From NCBI RefSeq assembly GCF_018326265.1, contig NZ_AP023360.1, positions 226,501 through 290,500 of the forward strand: a stretch of DNA of 64,000 nucleotides. The letters are read 5' to 3'. Made by a program: the position numbers and the translations under genes. Shown in pieces: positions 7,556 to 16,977 of this stretch. The notes below the pieces were generated by a model. That model did not search any database and was not told the DNA's origin. It worked only from the letters and a program-made list of their open reading frames with translations. Numbering within the stretch: position 1 is the first letter of the stretch; every line of letters starts with the position of its first letter. Source of the DNA: Catellatospora sp. IY07-71. GTDB taxonomy: Bacteria; Actinomycetota; Actinomycetes; Mycobacteriales; Micromonosporaceae.

Positions 7556-9379
7556 ATGCGGCTCGCCTCCGTCAAAGTATCTGGGTTTCGCAGCCTTCGT
7601 CAGGTCGGACCGATCCCACTCCGACGGCCAACCATTCTTGCTGGACACAACGACGCAGGCAAGACGGCCGTCATTGATGCAATCGCATTTCTCCTGGGCG
7701 ACTACCAGATCACCGATGATGATCCGACGTTCATGGCCCTTACGTCAGATGCGGATACCGAACGTAAGCGAGTCGACTCCATTGAGGTCCGTGGCGAGTT
7801 TCTGCCATCGGAATCTGAACGAACAGAACTGGGCCTGCCAGAACGCATCGCCATCCGTCGGATCTGGAGCGAGGGCGGCAACCTGCGCCTCGAGTCAGAG
7901 GAGCAGGTGCCCCAAGACGCGCGCCTTCGGGGCATCGCATCCAAGACCATGCCTGCCCTGCGGGAGATCGCGCGCGACTTCAGCGTCACGGTACCGGCAG
8001 GTTCCTTGAAGCCCGTGTGGGTCAAAACCTTAGAGGACTTCGCCAAAACCCAATCGGCCGTGATCGGTTGGACGCCGGTCCGTCCGGATGTTCGAGATGC
8101 CATGCCCCGGCTTTTGCGATTCGGTGAAGCGGGATCGGTCGAGGCGGCAGTTAAGGCTGCACTAAATGATCGATACCGGGAACATCTCGATAGTGACGAA
8201 TTTAAGCTGCAGGTCAAGGAACTTGAGCAGAGGCTCCAGAACTGCATTCTGGACGACGCAAATGACCTAATCTCGCACATCAAGGTTCGGTGCACTGACC
8301 TCGTCTCGGTTACCGTTGAGCCAGACGTTTCGTTCAAAGGAGGCCTCCAGCGAACGCGACTCCGACTCGCTCGTACCGATGGCGAGGAAGTGCCGCTGAC
8401 ATCGGTTGGCTCTGGTCGAAGCCGGCGAATTAGCCTTGCGATTTGGGAGTGGACGAGCGACATACTTCGTCGTGATGTGGACTCGGGCGCCGCATATAGC
8501 GAAGAACGCGATGTAGTGATCGTTTACGACGAGCCTGATACCCACCTCGACTATCTGCAACAAAGACGAGTGATGGAGCTGATTCGCGAGCAATGCGACT
8601 TGCCAGGCGTTGCGATGGTCGTTGCTACCCACTCCATGAACCTGATCGATGGAGCTGCGATCGATGACATCATCCACCTACAACTGGTCGACGAGCGCAC
8701 TGTGGCGAAGCGGCTGCTCGACGACTCAAGTGATGCGGCAAATACTCAGCACTTGGCTGACATAGCAGCCGCTCTCGGACTTCGCAACACCGTACTGCTG
8801 CACGAGCGATGCTTTGTGGGAGTGGAAGGAGCATCTGAACAACAAGCGTTCCCAATCCTCTTCAAACTCGCCACAGGGCGATCCTTGCAGGCCGCTGGCG
8901 TGGTTATTGTTGCTTGCAACAACAATGAAGGCGCACTCAACTTTGTTGGCTATCTCGCGCGAAGCGGGCGGCAAACGCTTATGATCGTCGATGCCGACAG
9001 TGGGAGAAATCGGCTTTTCAGTGATACCAGGTTAGCTTCCGTTGGTCTGAGAAAGGAGCACTGTCACTGGCTGGGACTTCCCGATAAAGAGCTTGAGTAC
9101 CTCTTCACCGATAAACAGTGGGCTGACGTTGGCAACAGGGTATGGCGCAGAAATGATGCCGCTAATTGGACGTCGGAGAACATCTCCGCGCTACGCGGTG
9201 CAGCTAAGTTTAGTAAAGCACTAGAGGATCTTTTTGCCACCGAGAGCGACACTGGACCGGCGTCTAAGACTGAGCTTGTGTACGAACTCTCTCGAAGCCT
9301 GACAAGGCCAGAAGACATTCCCAAGGAGCTCCGAGATGCCTTCAGTAAACTAGTCGGCATGGCGGCGCTTGATCGGTGA
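7556..9379 (+). CDS. OLD-family nuclease (ABC ATPase fused to TOPRIM)
   Basis: Protein of 607 aa combining an SMC/RecF-like ATPase with a TOPRIM nuclease, the architecture of overcoming-lysogenization-defect proteins. Walker A is GHNDAGKT (residues 30-37), an ABC-signature-like GSGRSRR follows near 290, and Walker B is VVIVYDEPDTHLD near 320-335. The TOPRIM part shows the catalytic Glu (VGVEGASEQQ, about 420) and the D-x-D (MIVDADSG, about 480). OLD proteins act in phage defence as DNA nucleases. No UvrD-like partner follows, so this is not a Gabija (GajA/GajB) pair but a solitary OLD. An AAGGAGA ribosome site precedes the ATG. Its base composition is lower in GC than the chromosome, which suggests transfer. 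Confidence 0.93.
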   Translation: MRLASVKVSGFRSLRQVGPIPLRRPTILAGHNDAGKTAVIDAIAFLLGDYQITDDDPTFMALTSDADTERKRVDSIEVRGEFLPSESERTELGLPERIAIRRIWSEGGNLRLESEEQVPQDARLRGIASKTMPALREIARDFSVTVPAGSLKPVWVKTLEDFAKTQSAVIGWTPVRPDVRDAMPRLLRFGEAGSVEAAVKAALNDRYREHLDSDEFKLQVKELEQRLQNCILDDANDLISHIKVRCTDLVSVTVEPDVSFKGGLQRTRLRLARTDGEEVPLTSVGSGRSRRISLAIWEWTSDILRRDVDSGAAYSEERDVVIVYDEPDTHLDYLQQRRVMELIREQCDLPGVAMVVATHSMNLIDGAAIDDIIHLQLVDERTVAKRLLDDSSDAANTQHLADIAAALGLRNTVLLHERCFVGVEGASEQQAFPILFKLATGRSLQAAGVVIVACNNNEGALNFVGYLARSGRQTLMIVDADSGRNRLFSDTRLASVGLRKEHCHWLGLPDKELEYLFTDKQWADVGNRVWRRNDAANWTSENISALRGAAKFSKALEDLFATESDTGPASKTELVYELSRSLTRPEDIPKELRDAFSKLVGMAALDR

Positions 9380-9562
9380 TGCACGGTGGGCACGACGCCA
9401 CAGCATTCTTGCCTTACGCTGTGCAGGGGTAGGTGCCTCCCAAAGATGCCAGCGCTTGGCCGGCGTCCATTGATGACCATGGCTCTCTTGGAGCACGCCA
9501 CACCACCTGCACGCATTCGGCTCAGGTGGCGATTCGTGGCGCACCCGGGTATGGAACTCCAT
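9350..9562 (-). CDS. small Cys-containing protein
   Basis: Protein of 70 aa starting MEFHTRVRHE behind a strong GAGGAGGTGCGACG ribosome site. It contains CRWCGVLQESHGHQW followed by a basic helix (PTPAQRKARMLWRRAH). The C-x-x-C plus two His suggest a small zinc site. Similar short proteins with a CR-x-CG...H...GWH-x-W pattern are common in actinomycete phages and mobile elements; their role is unknown. The 3' end overlaps the convergent OLD gene by 30 bp. An in-frame start at 9661 exists but has no ribosome site. Confidence 0.6.
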   Translation of the reverse strand: MEFHTRVRHESPPEPNACRWCGVLQESHGHQWTPAKRWHLWEAPTPAQRKARMLWRRAHRASPIKRRHAD

Positions 9563-9888
9563 CGTCGCACCTCCTCGTCCATCCACCATGACACATGCGT
9601 ATGACAGTTTGTAGTGCCTCGACAGACCCAACGACTGATCAAATGCGGCCACGGCCGCCACTGTCAGACGCGCCTTGCGCTGGGCAAGTCCGCCACGGCC
9701 CTGGCGAGCTCGGCGTGTTGCGGTCGCGGAGCGAAGAACAGCAGCCCTGGTTGGAGTGTGTTGTTCGAGGCGGCGAAGTATGGCGTGGCTACGGGAAGGA
9801 GCCCTTCGTCCGCCCCAACGCCAGGGAAAGGCCGTACGCGCTCAACAGCGCGAGGCCGGCGGTGCCTGCACCCGCGCTCTGATGGAAG
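9563..9888. other. 326-bp stretch with no supported gene
   Basis: Open frames on the plus strand (from 9595, 9614 and 9675) have no recognisable protein pattern or good ribosome site. I see no repeat or hairpin of note. It may hold gene debris between the OLD gene and vsr. Confidence 0.4.
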
Positions 9889-10329
9889 CTAAGACTTTGA
9901 GGATCGGGACCGAACGGCCGATACCACTCTGAGCGCGGCCTCCGCCATGTCTTCATGCTCCCAGACGCGAATAGTCAACCATCCAGCATCCGCGAGAGCC
10001 TGGTCTGTGCTGCGGTCACGCGCCCGGTTGCGCTCGACTTTCGCGGACCAGTACTCGCCGTTAGCTCTTGGAGCTCGATGATGGCTCGGGCAGCCGTGCC
10101 AGAAGCATCCGTCGAGGTACACCGCCACCTTCTGGCGGCTGAACACCATGTCCGCCGTGCGGCGCACCTCCAGCAGAGGCCGAGAGCACACACGATACCG
10201 CAGGCCGAGCGCATGAACCGCTCGCCGCAGGGCCAGCTCAGGTTTCGTGTCACGGCTGCGGTTCGCCCGCATGCTGGCACGGGTTCCGTCGCTCGTGGCC
10301 CACGACTCTGGTCTCTCGGTCGCCTTCAC
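9889..10329 (-). CDS. vsr: very-short-patch repair endonuclease Vsr
   Basis: Nicking endonuclease of 146 aa that repairs T:G mismatches arising from deamination of 5-methylcytosine. Family hallmarks: RSRDTKPELALRRAVHALGLRYRV near the N-terminus, DMVFSRQKVAVYLDGCFWHGCPSHH with the catalytic Asp and the Cys/His zinc site, and the C-terminal GWLTIRVWEHE. I chose the GTG at 10329 because GGAAGGCGGA precedes it; the open frame reaches 10485 but the added residues are low-complexity. It lies downstream of the cytosine methyltransferase on the same strand, the usual Dcm-Vsr pairing. Confidence 0.93.
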   Translation of the reverse strand: MKATERPESWATSDGTRASMRANRSRDTKPELALRRAVHALGLRYRVCSRPLLEVRRTADMVFSRQKVAVYLDGCFWHGCPSHHRAPRANGEYWSAKVERNRARDRSTDQALADAGWLTIRVWEHEDMAEAALRVVSAVRSRSSKS

Positions 10330-10610
10330 TCCGCCTTCCCGTTCAAGCCGATTCGTACCGCCCACGGGATCCCTGCCATCGCCCAATACCGCGAGACTCA
10401 TGGAACGAGGATCACGGCAGCGGGTATCGGGAACCGCCTCACCGCGTCGACACGACAACGAGTCGTCACCGACGCAAGGAGCCACTCCCTATCACCCTAA
10501 CGGAATACTCGCACATCTCGACTCCTCGACCAGCCCTATGCGAGCTTGAGAATCACGTCGATCGAGCATTCCCAGGATTTGAGGTTCATCCTGGGCCAGC
10601 ATACGTGCAA

Positions 10611-11828
10611 CTACACCGTCTCGGGACTGGAGCTGTTGACACGGGCCGCCTGGACCATCGGCATGAGGTAGTGGCGAGCCAGCCATTCGACGGCGGGCAC
10701 GCAGACTGCGTCTCCGAACCCGCCTACAGCATGGCTGACGCGTAAGTCGTTGCCGAGCGTGTAAGTGTCGGCCCCCATCAAGCGGGCGTACTCCACTGAA
10801 GTCATCCAGCGCACTTTGAATCGGCCTGCTTCCGCGCGCACGACGGCCTGCTTGGAGGAACCGCCGCGCGCTGTGCGCAAGCATCCGGCGACGTCATCCG
10901 GCCGTATCTCCCACGCTGGCTTGCCAAGGCGGGTCCGGCGGTAGGCGGTCCGGTATGCTGGCTTCTCGCTGGCTTTGAGGAGCTCAAGCCGGGCTTGGTT
11001 GAGTGGCGAGAGCTCGTCGAAAAATTTGGCGGTGCGTTTGTCGTCCCACCAACGAGGGTCCGATTCCTCGAGGTCCTCGGCGATTTCCGACAATCCCTCG
11101 TCGCGCAGTGCGGGCGGCACCGGCAGGACTGCGCGATGCATGACTAGCTCGGTGTCGTTGAAGAAGCGGTCTAGCAGTTTCGGACGAAGGTCATAGTTGT
11201 CCTCTTGCTTTTCCGCGGGCGGAATGCGCAGCCCAATAATGAACAAGCGTGGCCGCGATTGCGGCACAAAGCGGCGTGCGTCAATAGTCAGGACATCAAC
11301 GGAGTAACCGAGCTCGTTCAAACTGGTGATCGCTGCCTTCATGTCCGCTCCACCGTGACTGGTGGCAAGGCCGGTGACGTTCTCCAGCGTCACGACGGCA
11401 GGCGCCGACTCCCCCAACTCCTCTAGAATCCGCGTGAAGTGCCAAAAGGTGCCCGAGTGCTTTCCTGCGAGTCCGCTGCGGCCGCCGGCAAGCGACAAGT
11501 CCGTGCACGGAAAGGACGCCCATGCCAATGACAAGTCCGTGGGCAGAGCTTCTGCGTGCACCTCTGCCACGTCGCCGAGATGGAACCCGTCATCGTCTGG
11601 ATCTTGGAAGTGTGCAGAATACATCTGCTTTTTGTCCGGTTCGATGTCGTTCGCCCAGACCACACGGAATCCGACGCGTTCCAGTCCCATTCGCACCAGG
11701 CCGATGCCGGCGAAGAACTCCGCGACGGTGGCCGGGGGCACAGGGTGCGCAACGATGGTGTCGCCGGGCTCACTCGGTGGCGCGACCTCGGCGGGTCGTT
11801 CGCTGACAGGTGCGATAACCGGCGTCAT
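10611..11828 (-). CDS. DNA (cytosine-5) methyltransferase
   Basis: C5-methyltransferase of 405 aa. In order: motif I FFAGIGLVRMGLERVGF (near residue 38), motif IV with the catalytic Cys ASFPCTDLSLAGG (PCT instead of the commoner PCQ), motif VI VVTLENVTGL, motif VIII VPQSRPRLFIIGL, and after a target-recognition region motifs IX/X (RWMTSVEYARLMGAD, AVGGFGDAVCVPAV). It probably protects host sites against the GIY-YIG nuclease encoded divergently. Vsr follows on the same strand. The recognition sequence cannot be read from the protein. Confidence 0.95.
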   Translation of the reverse strand: MTPVIAPVSERPAEVAPPSEPGDTIVAHPVPPATVAEFFAGIGLVRMGLERVGFRVVWANDIEPDKKQMYSAHFQDPDDDGFHLGDVAEVHAEALPTDLSLAWASFPCTDLSLAGGRSGLAGKHSGTFWHFTRILEELGESAPAVVTLENVTGLATSHGGADMKAAITSLNELGYSVDVLTIDARRFVPQSRPRLFIIGLRIPPAEKQEDNYDLRPKLLDRFFNDTELVMHRAVLPVPPALRDEGLSEIAEDLEESDPRWWDDKRTAKFFDELSPLNQARLELLKASEKPAYRTAYRRTRLGKPAWEIRPDDVAGCLRTARGGSSKQAVVRAEAGRFKVRWMTSVEYARLMGADTYTLGNDLRVSHAVGGFGDAVCVPAVEWLARHYLMPMVQAARVNSSSPETV

Positions 11829-12053
11829 CTATGACCACTCTCATCGTACAGGCGTTCGTCCGAGATGATGTTAGTCGACCGGCCCAGGGGCCCGACGCCA
11901 GGTCATCCTGACACGCCCGGTGAACATCCGAAAGTGACTCGCTGTTCGCTACGACGTGTTGGAGCTCCGACTACGGAGGGTGCCTAACGACGGTACTTCG
12001 ACTGATGCGCAGCCAATTACAGTCCTTGCCGACCTCGCTTATCGGAGGCCAAT

Positions 12054-12773
12054 GTGTTGCCCCGGCCTGGCATTGACATGTCCACCACGCTGCTGCCCCG
12101 TGAAGTGCAGCTCATTCGCGACGCCATAGCGCGCGCATTGCGCCAGCCGGACCCGCAGCGGCCCACGCAGTCGATCGGCAGGGCCACGGCAGGCATCTAC
12201 GCCTTCTACGACTACGACGGCGAACCCATCTACGTCGGCCAGACCGCCGAGGGTTTCAGCGTTCGTCTGGGTCGCCATCTGACCGGACAGAGGTCGGATG
12301 CTGTGGCTAAATATGTGCTAGACCCGTTCGAGGTGCACACGGTCGCGCTGTGGTCATTGCCTCATATCGGAGACATGCCGGCGAGACAGCGCAAGGCTGC
12401 TCTAGATCCCTTCGAGTACACCGTCTATCAGAAGCTGCTTGAGGATAGCGCCTTCAAAGCCGTGTTGAACGAGGGTGACATCGCTCCTGGTCCGCTCATG
12501 CAGATGTCGGCTCCACTCGTCACGGTGATCATCCCTGACGAGATCTTCCCCGACCGCAGCCATCCGGACGTTCGCATCGCACGACGGGCGCAGACGATCT
12601 CGCTTCTCGCCAAGAACATCAGCGAGCGTAAGGTCTCCAAAGGGCTGCGCCGCGCGCTCGTCACTCAGACTCGGCGTTTGGATGAGCTGGCCAGGCGACG
12701 CTACGACGCGCTTGGCGGGGCCATTGAGGTGGAAGGCCCCGAGGGGGTGGTGCCGGAGGACGAGGACCTGTGA
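12054..12773 (+). CDS. GIY-YIG restriction endonuclease, Eco29kI-like
   Basis: Protein of 239 aa. The nuclease core appears as AGIYAFYDYDGEPIYVGQTAE, with GIY and YVG at the positions of GIY-YIG, then the arginine helix SVRLGRHLTG, and downstream the DPFEY segment that may supply the catalytic Glu. This is the pattern of R.Eco29kI-type type II enzymes. The GTG at 12054 has GGAGG six bases upstream. It is divergent from the cytosine methyltransferase across 225 bp, typical of a restriction-modification pair. The substrate would be unmethylated foreign DNA. Confidence 0.85.
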   Translation: MLPRPGIDMSTTLLPREVQLIRDAIARALRQPDPQRPTQSIGRATAGIYAFYDYDGEPIYVGQTAEGFSVRLGRHLTGQRSDAVAKYVLDPFEVHTVALWSLPHIGDMPARQRKAALDPFEYTVYQKLLEDSAFKAVLNEGDIAPGPLMQMSAPLVTVIIPDEIFPDRSHPDVRIARRAQTISLLAKNISERKVSKGLRRALVTQTRRLDELARRRYDALGGAIEVEGPEGVVPEDEDL

Positions 12774-12809
12774 CGACAGAGGGTGTGCGAGCCGCTCGGC
12801 CGCCGGGAG

Positions 12810-13772
12810 TCAGCGGCGGGTTCTGTCGTGCGTTGCCATTCGCATGCCTGGGATTTGAAGCGAGCTCCTCACCTTCAGCCCGGGTAAGCGGAAACCAGGC
12901 GGCAGCCGCAGTTCGTATTCGCGCCAGCTTTCAGCTGGAGGGCTGATGATCGCCGACTCCGACCACCTAAATGCCGTGTTGTCACGTGGGACAAGCCCCG
13001 CCAAGGTGTCCGCCGTCAGCTCGAACACGTCCTCGATATGGTGATGAGTCAGCGTCTCGGCGGTGAACGCCTCGTTGGTGAACACGACCTGTAGCAACAT
13101 CCATTCCGAGTGATACAGGCGGCTCTTGTCGTACTCGTTACGACTGAGGTGGAACTGATGGCGCGTGGCGCGGCTCGCCGCCTTCACCTCGATCCGCTTG
13201 ACACGCGGCAGGCGGACCTCGATGTCATAGCCATAAGCGTCGGAGACTTCGGCGACATGGACCGGAGCCATGCCCTGACACCGCAACCCATGCAAGATCA
13301 CCAACTCGCCGGCTGTTCCGAGAGCGCTCTTGACGTCGACGGAACTCGCAGCTGCCAGGTCAGCCGCCACATCGATGATGATTTGATCGAGGTTGGGCTC
13401 CAGCCACGACAAGATACGAAGGTCCTGGCTGGGAATGTACGCGCGAGACACAGTCGGCCCGCTGACGACGAGAGGCAGCCACGCCGGCGGCTCACACGTG
13501 AGCGCCAAGCGGGCCATCGCCGTCAGAGTGGCTCGATCAGCAGCTTGAGCGAGAGCCGCGAGCGGCCCTGCCAGGTCGATGCGATCGTCGACAATCGCTA
13601 ATCGCCATCTGACCAGCGCGTCCGCCACTGCAGGAAGATCCGTTGCCGCGGCGAGAAAGGCGCCGTGCCGTTTGGCTGCGTTTATCCATGAGGGAATATC
13701 ACGTCGTGGTGCCAGTGCTGCGGCCCAGGCGAGCAACACCGCAGCTTGGGCGAAGCCGCGACTGGGGACCAT
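12810..13772 (-). CDS. PD-(D/E)XK / DUF3883-like nuclease-fold protein
   Basis: Protein of 320 aa. The N-terminal half is helical and not recognisable. The C-terminal half (about 165-250) reads LGTAGELVILHGLR...VSDAYGYDIEVR...RIEVKAASRATRHQFHLSRNEYD. The Glu of GE, the Asp of GYDIEV and EVK fit the E...D...E-x-K active site of restriction-endonuclease folds, most like DUF3883. Its ATG overlaps the TGA of the SNF2 gene by one base (TGATG), so it is translated with the helicase and is probably its nuclease partner. It is last in the four-gene minus-strand operon and converges with the GIY-YIG gene. Confidence 0.8.
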   Translation of the reverse strand: MVPSRGFAQAAVLLAWAAALAPRRDIPSWINAAKRHGAFLAAATDLPAVADALVRWRLAIVDDRIDLAGPLAALAQAADRATLTAMARLALTCEPPAWLPLVVSGPTVSRAYIPSQDLRILSWLEPNLDQIIIDVAADLAAASSVDVKSALGTAGELVILHGLRCQGMAPVHVAEVSDAYGYDIEVRLPRVKRIEVKAASRATRHQFHLSRNEYDKSRLYHSEWMLLQVVFTNEAFTAETLTHHHIEDVFELTADTLAGLVPRDNTAFRWSESAIISPPAESWREYELRLPPGFRLPGLKVRSSLQIPGMRMATHDRTRR

Positions 13773-15652
13773 CAGCGGCTTTCCTGGAGCAGCGCGGCGA
13801 CGGCCGCCATGTCGTCGGCGTACGCTGGCTGTTCGACCGTGTCGCCCTCGAGGTCCGGCAGCGCCACCTGCACCAACCCCGGATCGTCCATCAATCTGGC
13901 CAACGCTTCGACCTTGTCACGCAGCCGGGCATCGACGGCGTCGTCGATAGTGCCTGCGCTCAGGAGCAGAGTGAACCGCGTCTGTGTGTCTGCGGCCAGT
14001 CCCAGCCGATGGATTCGGTCCTGGCTCTGCAGGAAATGGCCAGCGTTGAACGTCCTGTCCAGGTAGACAGCGTGGTGTGACCAGTGGTGCAGGCTAACGC
14101 CTTCACCGCAGGCAGCCGGATTGGCCAGAAGGACATGACAGTCAGGGTCGAACCGGAAGCGGTTCAGCTCAGCTTCGCGGGTCACGGCCGCAGCCGCCGG
14201 TGCAGTGTCCTCAGCGGGCACGCCCCCGTGGACCATGGCTGGCTGCCGGTCGCGCAGCCTGACCGCGAGCGCCTTCAAATTGCGGACGAAGTTCGACCAC
14301 ACGATGATCTTCTCCCCGCGCGCAGCTGCGTTCGCGGCAAGCTCGGCCACGTAGTCGTACTTCCACGGCACTTCGAAGTCTCGGTACCGTTGAAGCAGTT
14401 CTGTCATCGCCTCGTCACCATTAAGCCGCAATGGTGGGTGGGCGAAACCGTCGTCGTCGTCCTCATCGGAACCAGCCACCAGTAGCATCGGGTTCGTTGC
14501 CGCTTCCAGCAGGTACATCACGATGCGTCCCAGGCGATCGAACTGGCGACGTGAAGAACGGTCCAGCGCGAACGCGCCTCGGTACCTTCCTGCCAAGGCG
14601 TCGTAGATCGCCGCCTGAATCGGCCTCATCGGCCTCGACACCACCGTGAACTCGGTCGGCGGGAGGTCGAGCTGAGACTTCGGGGTGCGGACGAAATACC
14701 GGCCTATGGCCTTACTCGTTGCGCGAAGCACGCCGTCGACGCGCCCGTCTCGTTCGTTGTAGGCGCTCGCAGGCAGAATCTGCCGGTCCTGCCCCGGGTA
14801 CAAGAACCTCATCAGCGCGATGAGGTCGTGTGCCCCTTGCGGCGCAGGCGTGCCAGTGAGGACGTCGCGCCGCCGTGCCGCGTACGCCAAGTCGAGTGCC
14901 GCTCGTCCATGCACTCCAGCGGCCCCACGTTTGATGCGATGTGCCTCGTCCAACACGACTGCCGTCGGATGACGTGCCACGTACTCCCGGATGCGGTCAT
15001 AATCGCCGGCGAGGCGGTTGTAGCTGGTGAGAAGAATTTCGACGTGCTGGGGGATAACAGAGGACGCGTTGGCGTGGACCGCGATCGTCGGCTGCCATGC
15101 CAGGCACGCGGCCGAGTCTTCTTTCCACGCGTGGAACGCCGCGATGGGCGCCACCACCAACAACTGTCGCACTGACTCGCGTGATCGGCTCAAGGTGTAG
15201 TTGGCGAGTGCGACGGTGGTCTTTCCTGCTCCTGGCACGGAGAAATCCGCTCCGTGAGGAAGTCGCAGGATCGCCGCCACATTTTCTAGCTGAAACGGCT
15301 TCAACTCCCGGAGAAAACCAGCCTCGACGAGCTCAGCTGCCAACTGCTCAAGGTCCACCGGCTCAGTGGACGCGGTGACCCGCTCTCGGTCACGACGATC
15401 GTTGGCCAACGAGCGCAGCTGGTTCGTCAGGTCGGGACCCAGCTCGACGCTCTGTCGGAAGAGATCGCGGATCTCGCGTAGCACCTCCAGTTCGGCGAGG
15501 AAGACGTCCACCCGGACGTCAAGTCGTGTGGCCGAGCCTCCGACGATCCCCCGGGAGAAGGCGTCTTGCACACGAGCCCACGCTCCGTCGCCGCCGGTCC
15601 CGCGGTCGACGACGACCAGAGGTCTGCCCTGTTTGTAGAGCTCGGCCCTCAC
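13772..15652 (-). CDS. SNF2-family helicase/translocase
   Basis: Superfamily 2 DNA translocase of 626 aa. After about 110 N-terminal residues comes ELKPFQLENVAAIL, Walker A VPGAGKTTVAL, then motif II VVLDEAHRIKRG (DEAH) and motif III LTGTPAPQG. In the second RecA lobe are IIVWSNFVRNL and the arginine-finger motif VI FLQSQDRIHRLG. It lacks DUF1998 and helicase partners of DISARM. Start and stop overlap both neighbours (ATGA with the ParB-like gene, TGATG with the nuclease), so the three products are made together. Likely role: DNA translocation in a restriction-like defence complex. Confidence 0.92.
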   Translation of the reverse strand: MRAELYKQGRPLVVVDRGTGGDGAWARVQDAFSRGIVGGSATRLDVRVDVFLAELEVLREIRDLFRQSVELGPDLTNQLRSLANDRRDRERVTASTEPVDLEQLAAELVEAGFLRELKPFQLENVAAILRLPHGADFSVPGAGKTTVALANYTLSRSRESVRQLLVVAPIAAFHAWKEDSAACLAWQPTIAVHANASSVIPQHVEILLTSYNRLAGDYDRIREYVARHPTAVVLDEAHRIKRGAAGVHGRAALDLAYAARRRDVLTGTPAPQGAHDLIALMRFLYPGQDRQILPASAYNERDGRVDGVLRATSKAIGRYFVRTPKSQLDLPPTEFTVVSRPMRPIQAAIYDALAGRYRGAFALDRSSRRQFDRLGRIVMYLLEAATNPMLLVAGSDEDDDDGFAHPPLRLNGDEAMTELLQRYRDFEVPWKYDYVAELAANAAARGEKIIVWSNFVRNLKALAVRLRDRQPAMVHGGVPAEDTAPAAAAVTREAELNRFRFDPDCHVLLANPAACGEGVSLHHWSHHAVYLDRTFNAGHFLQSQDRIHRLGLAADTQTRFTLLLSAGTIDDAVDARLRDKVEALARLMDDPGLVQVALPDLEGDTVEQPAYADDMAAVAALLQESR

Positions 15653-16974
15653 GCACTTCTCCTGAGTTGCTCAAGCGAGTCGCTCAGCGTCTGCAAGGTG
15701 GATAGGAACTCCTTCTCGTCCCACTCGTCGAAGCGTCGCGCCTTCGGCAGCGCCGCCAGTGCGCCCTTCAGATCGCCGAGCGCATGCGTGAGCCGTTTGA
15801 GCGGCTCGCCGACAGCGTTCTGGTCCTTCTGCTCGCCGTCGGCCTCGTTGGCGGCCGCCACGATGGCGCCCTTCAAAGTGCCGAGCGCTTCTTGAACAGA
15901 TAGGCGAGCGCCGCTGTCCAGGGTGAGCGTCTCGTCCGGTTTCCTGCTAGCCATCAAGCCCAGCACCTTGCTCAGCTGCGATGACGGTGCAGGATCGCCG
16001 AGAAGGTCGTCCAAGGGATCGTGGTCTTGTTGGTCATCAGCGTGGGTGTCCGCGGCGCGCAGGATGGCGCTCGCGTTCGGGTCCGCCTCGATCTCGTGCA
16101 GAATCAGATCCGCCGCGTCGGGCCGTTTCAGATGCCGCAGCTTGCGGTATTCCACGCCGGCCAAGGTGCCGAGGAAATAGGTTGACTGGATGTCGAGGGT
16201 CTCCGCGGATGGCTTGTTCCGGGTGGCTTTCACCAGCTCGTCGAACGCCGACTCATGCGGGTGGAAGTCGATGAGCATCCGCGCGCCGCGGGACAACTCC
16301 ACTAGTTGCCGCACTTGTTGCAACTTCTCGTGTTGACCGCGAACGTCGACCTCGCTGCGATGCATGCGCGCAGCGACTTTGGCGTAGCTCTTGTCAAAAC
16401 GATCATAAAGCTCGTCGATGAGGATGGCTTCATTGATCCACGAATAGCCCTGTTTGAAGTCGCGCGCCACCTGAAGCTCCGCCTCCAGGTCGACCAACTC
16501 TTCGATAGTCGCGTCCTTCGGCAGGACGAGGCACTTCACATAACGGGCGTTGAGAAAGTCGTCGTCTTGAAACAAAGAGAGCAGCGCCGCAGATCTGCGG
16601 TTGCCGTTGATCAATACGCCGTCCGCGGTGACGATCGCAGGCTCCAGCTGTCCGCGCTTGCGAAGGTCATCTTTGAGGTCGCTGAATCCACTCTGCGTCC
16701 GCAAGATCTCGTACTGGGCAGTCTGTGCGTCCTCGCCGAGAGGGTCCGCCGTGAACAGGTCATGTCGTCCACGCTGGTGCATCTCACGCAGCTGTTCAGC
16801 CCGAGTGCGATGGTTCAGCGTCGAGAACCTCAGCCACTTGACGTCCACTTCGACCTGAGGCAGCTCCTTGTCCTCACGGGGCCAGGCTGCGACCAGCACT
16901 CTGCGCGGATGGCCCGAAGCCTGCCTAGCGTCGAGGTACGCCACTCGTTCTTGATCCAACGCGACGCTCAACAT
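15649..16974 (-). CDS. ParB/Srx-like nuclease-fold protein in a defence operon
   Basis: Protein of 441 aa. The N-terminal region holds a ParB-like core: KDDLRKRGQLEPAIVTADGVLINGNRRSAAL, with the G-N-R-R-S/A-A signature of ParB-type domains that bind nucleotide. The middle is helical and resembles the HTH part (YAKVAARMHRSEVDVRGQHEKL), and the C-terminus is acidic and probably coiled (KDQNAVGEPLKRLTHALGDLK). It is not a partition ParB, since no ParA is nearby; ParB-fold proteins are known in restriction and DNA-modification operons. Its stop overlaps the SNF2 start by 4 bp. Confidence 0.82.
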   Translation of the reverse strand: MLSVALDQERVAYLDARQASGHPRRVLVAAWPREDKELPQVEVDVKWLRFSTLNHRTRAEQLREMHQRGRHDLFTADPLGEDAQTAQYEILRTQSGFSDLKDDLRKRGQLEPAIVTADGVLINGNRRSAALLSLFQDDDFLNARYVKCLVLPKDATIEELVDLEAELQVARDFKQGYSWINEAILIDELYDRFDKSYAKVAARMHRSEVDVRGQHEKLQQVRQLVELSRGARMLIDFHPHESAFDELVKATRNKPSAETLDIQSTYFLGTLAGVEYRKLRHLKRPDAADLILHEIEADPNASAILRAADTHADDQQDHDPLDDLLGDPAPSSQLSKVLGLMASRKPDETLTLDSGARLSVQEALGTLKGAIVAAANEADGEQKDQNAVGEPLKRLTHALGDLKGALAALPKARRFDEWDEKEFLSTLQTLSDSLEQLRRSA

Positions 16975-16977
16975 GGC

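Noticed and set aside
7556-9379. Gabija (GajA/GajB)
   Set aside because: The OLD protein fits GajA, but no UvrD-like GajB gene follows; the next genes are a small protein and vsr.
15649-16974. Chromosome or plasmid partition ParB
   Set aside because: No ParA gene or parS-like array is near, and the gene is coupled to a helicase in a defence-type operon.
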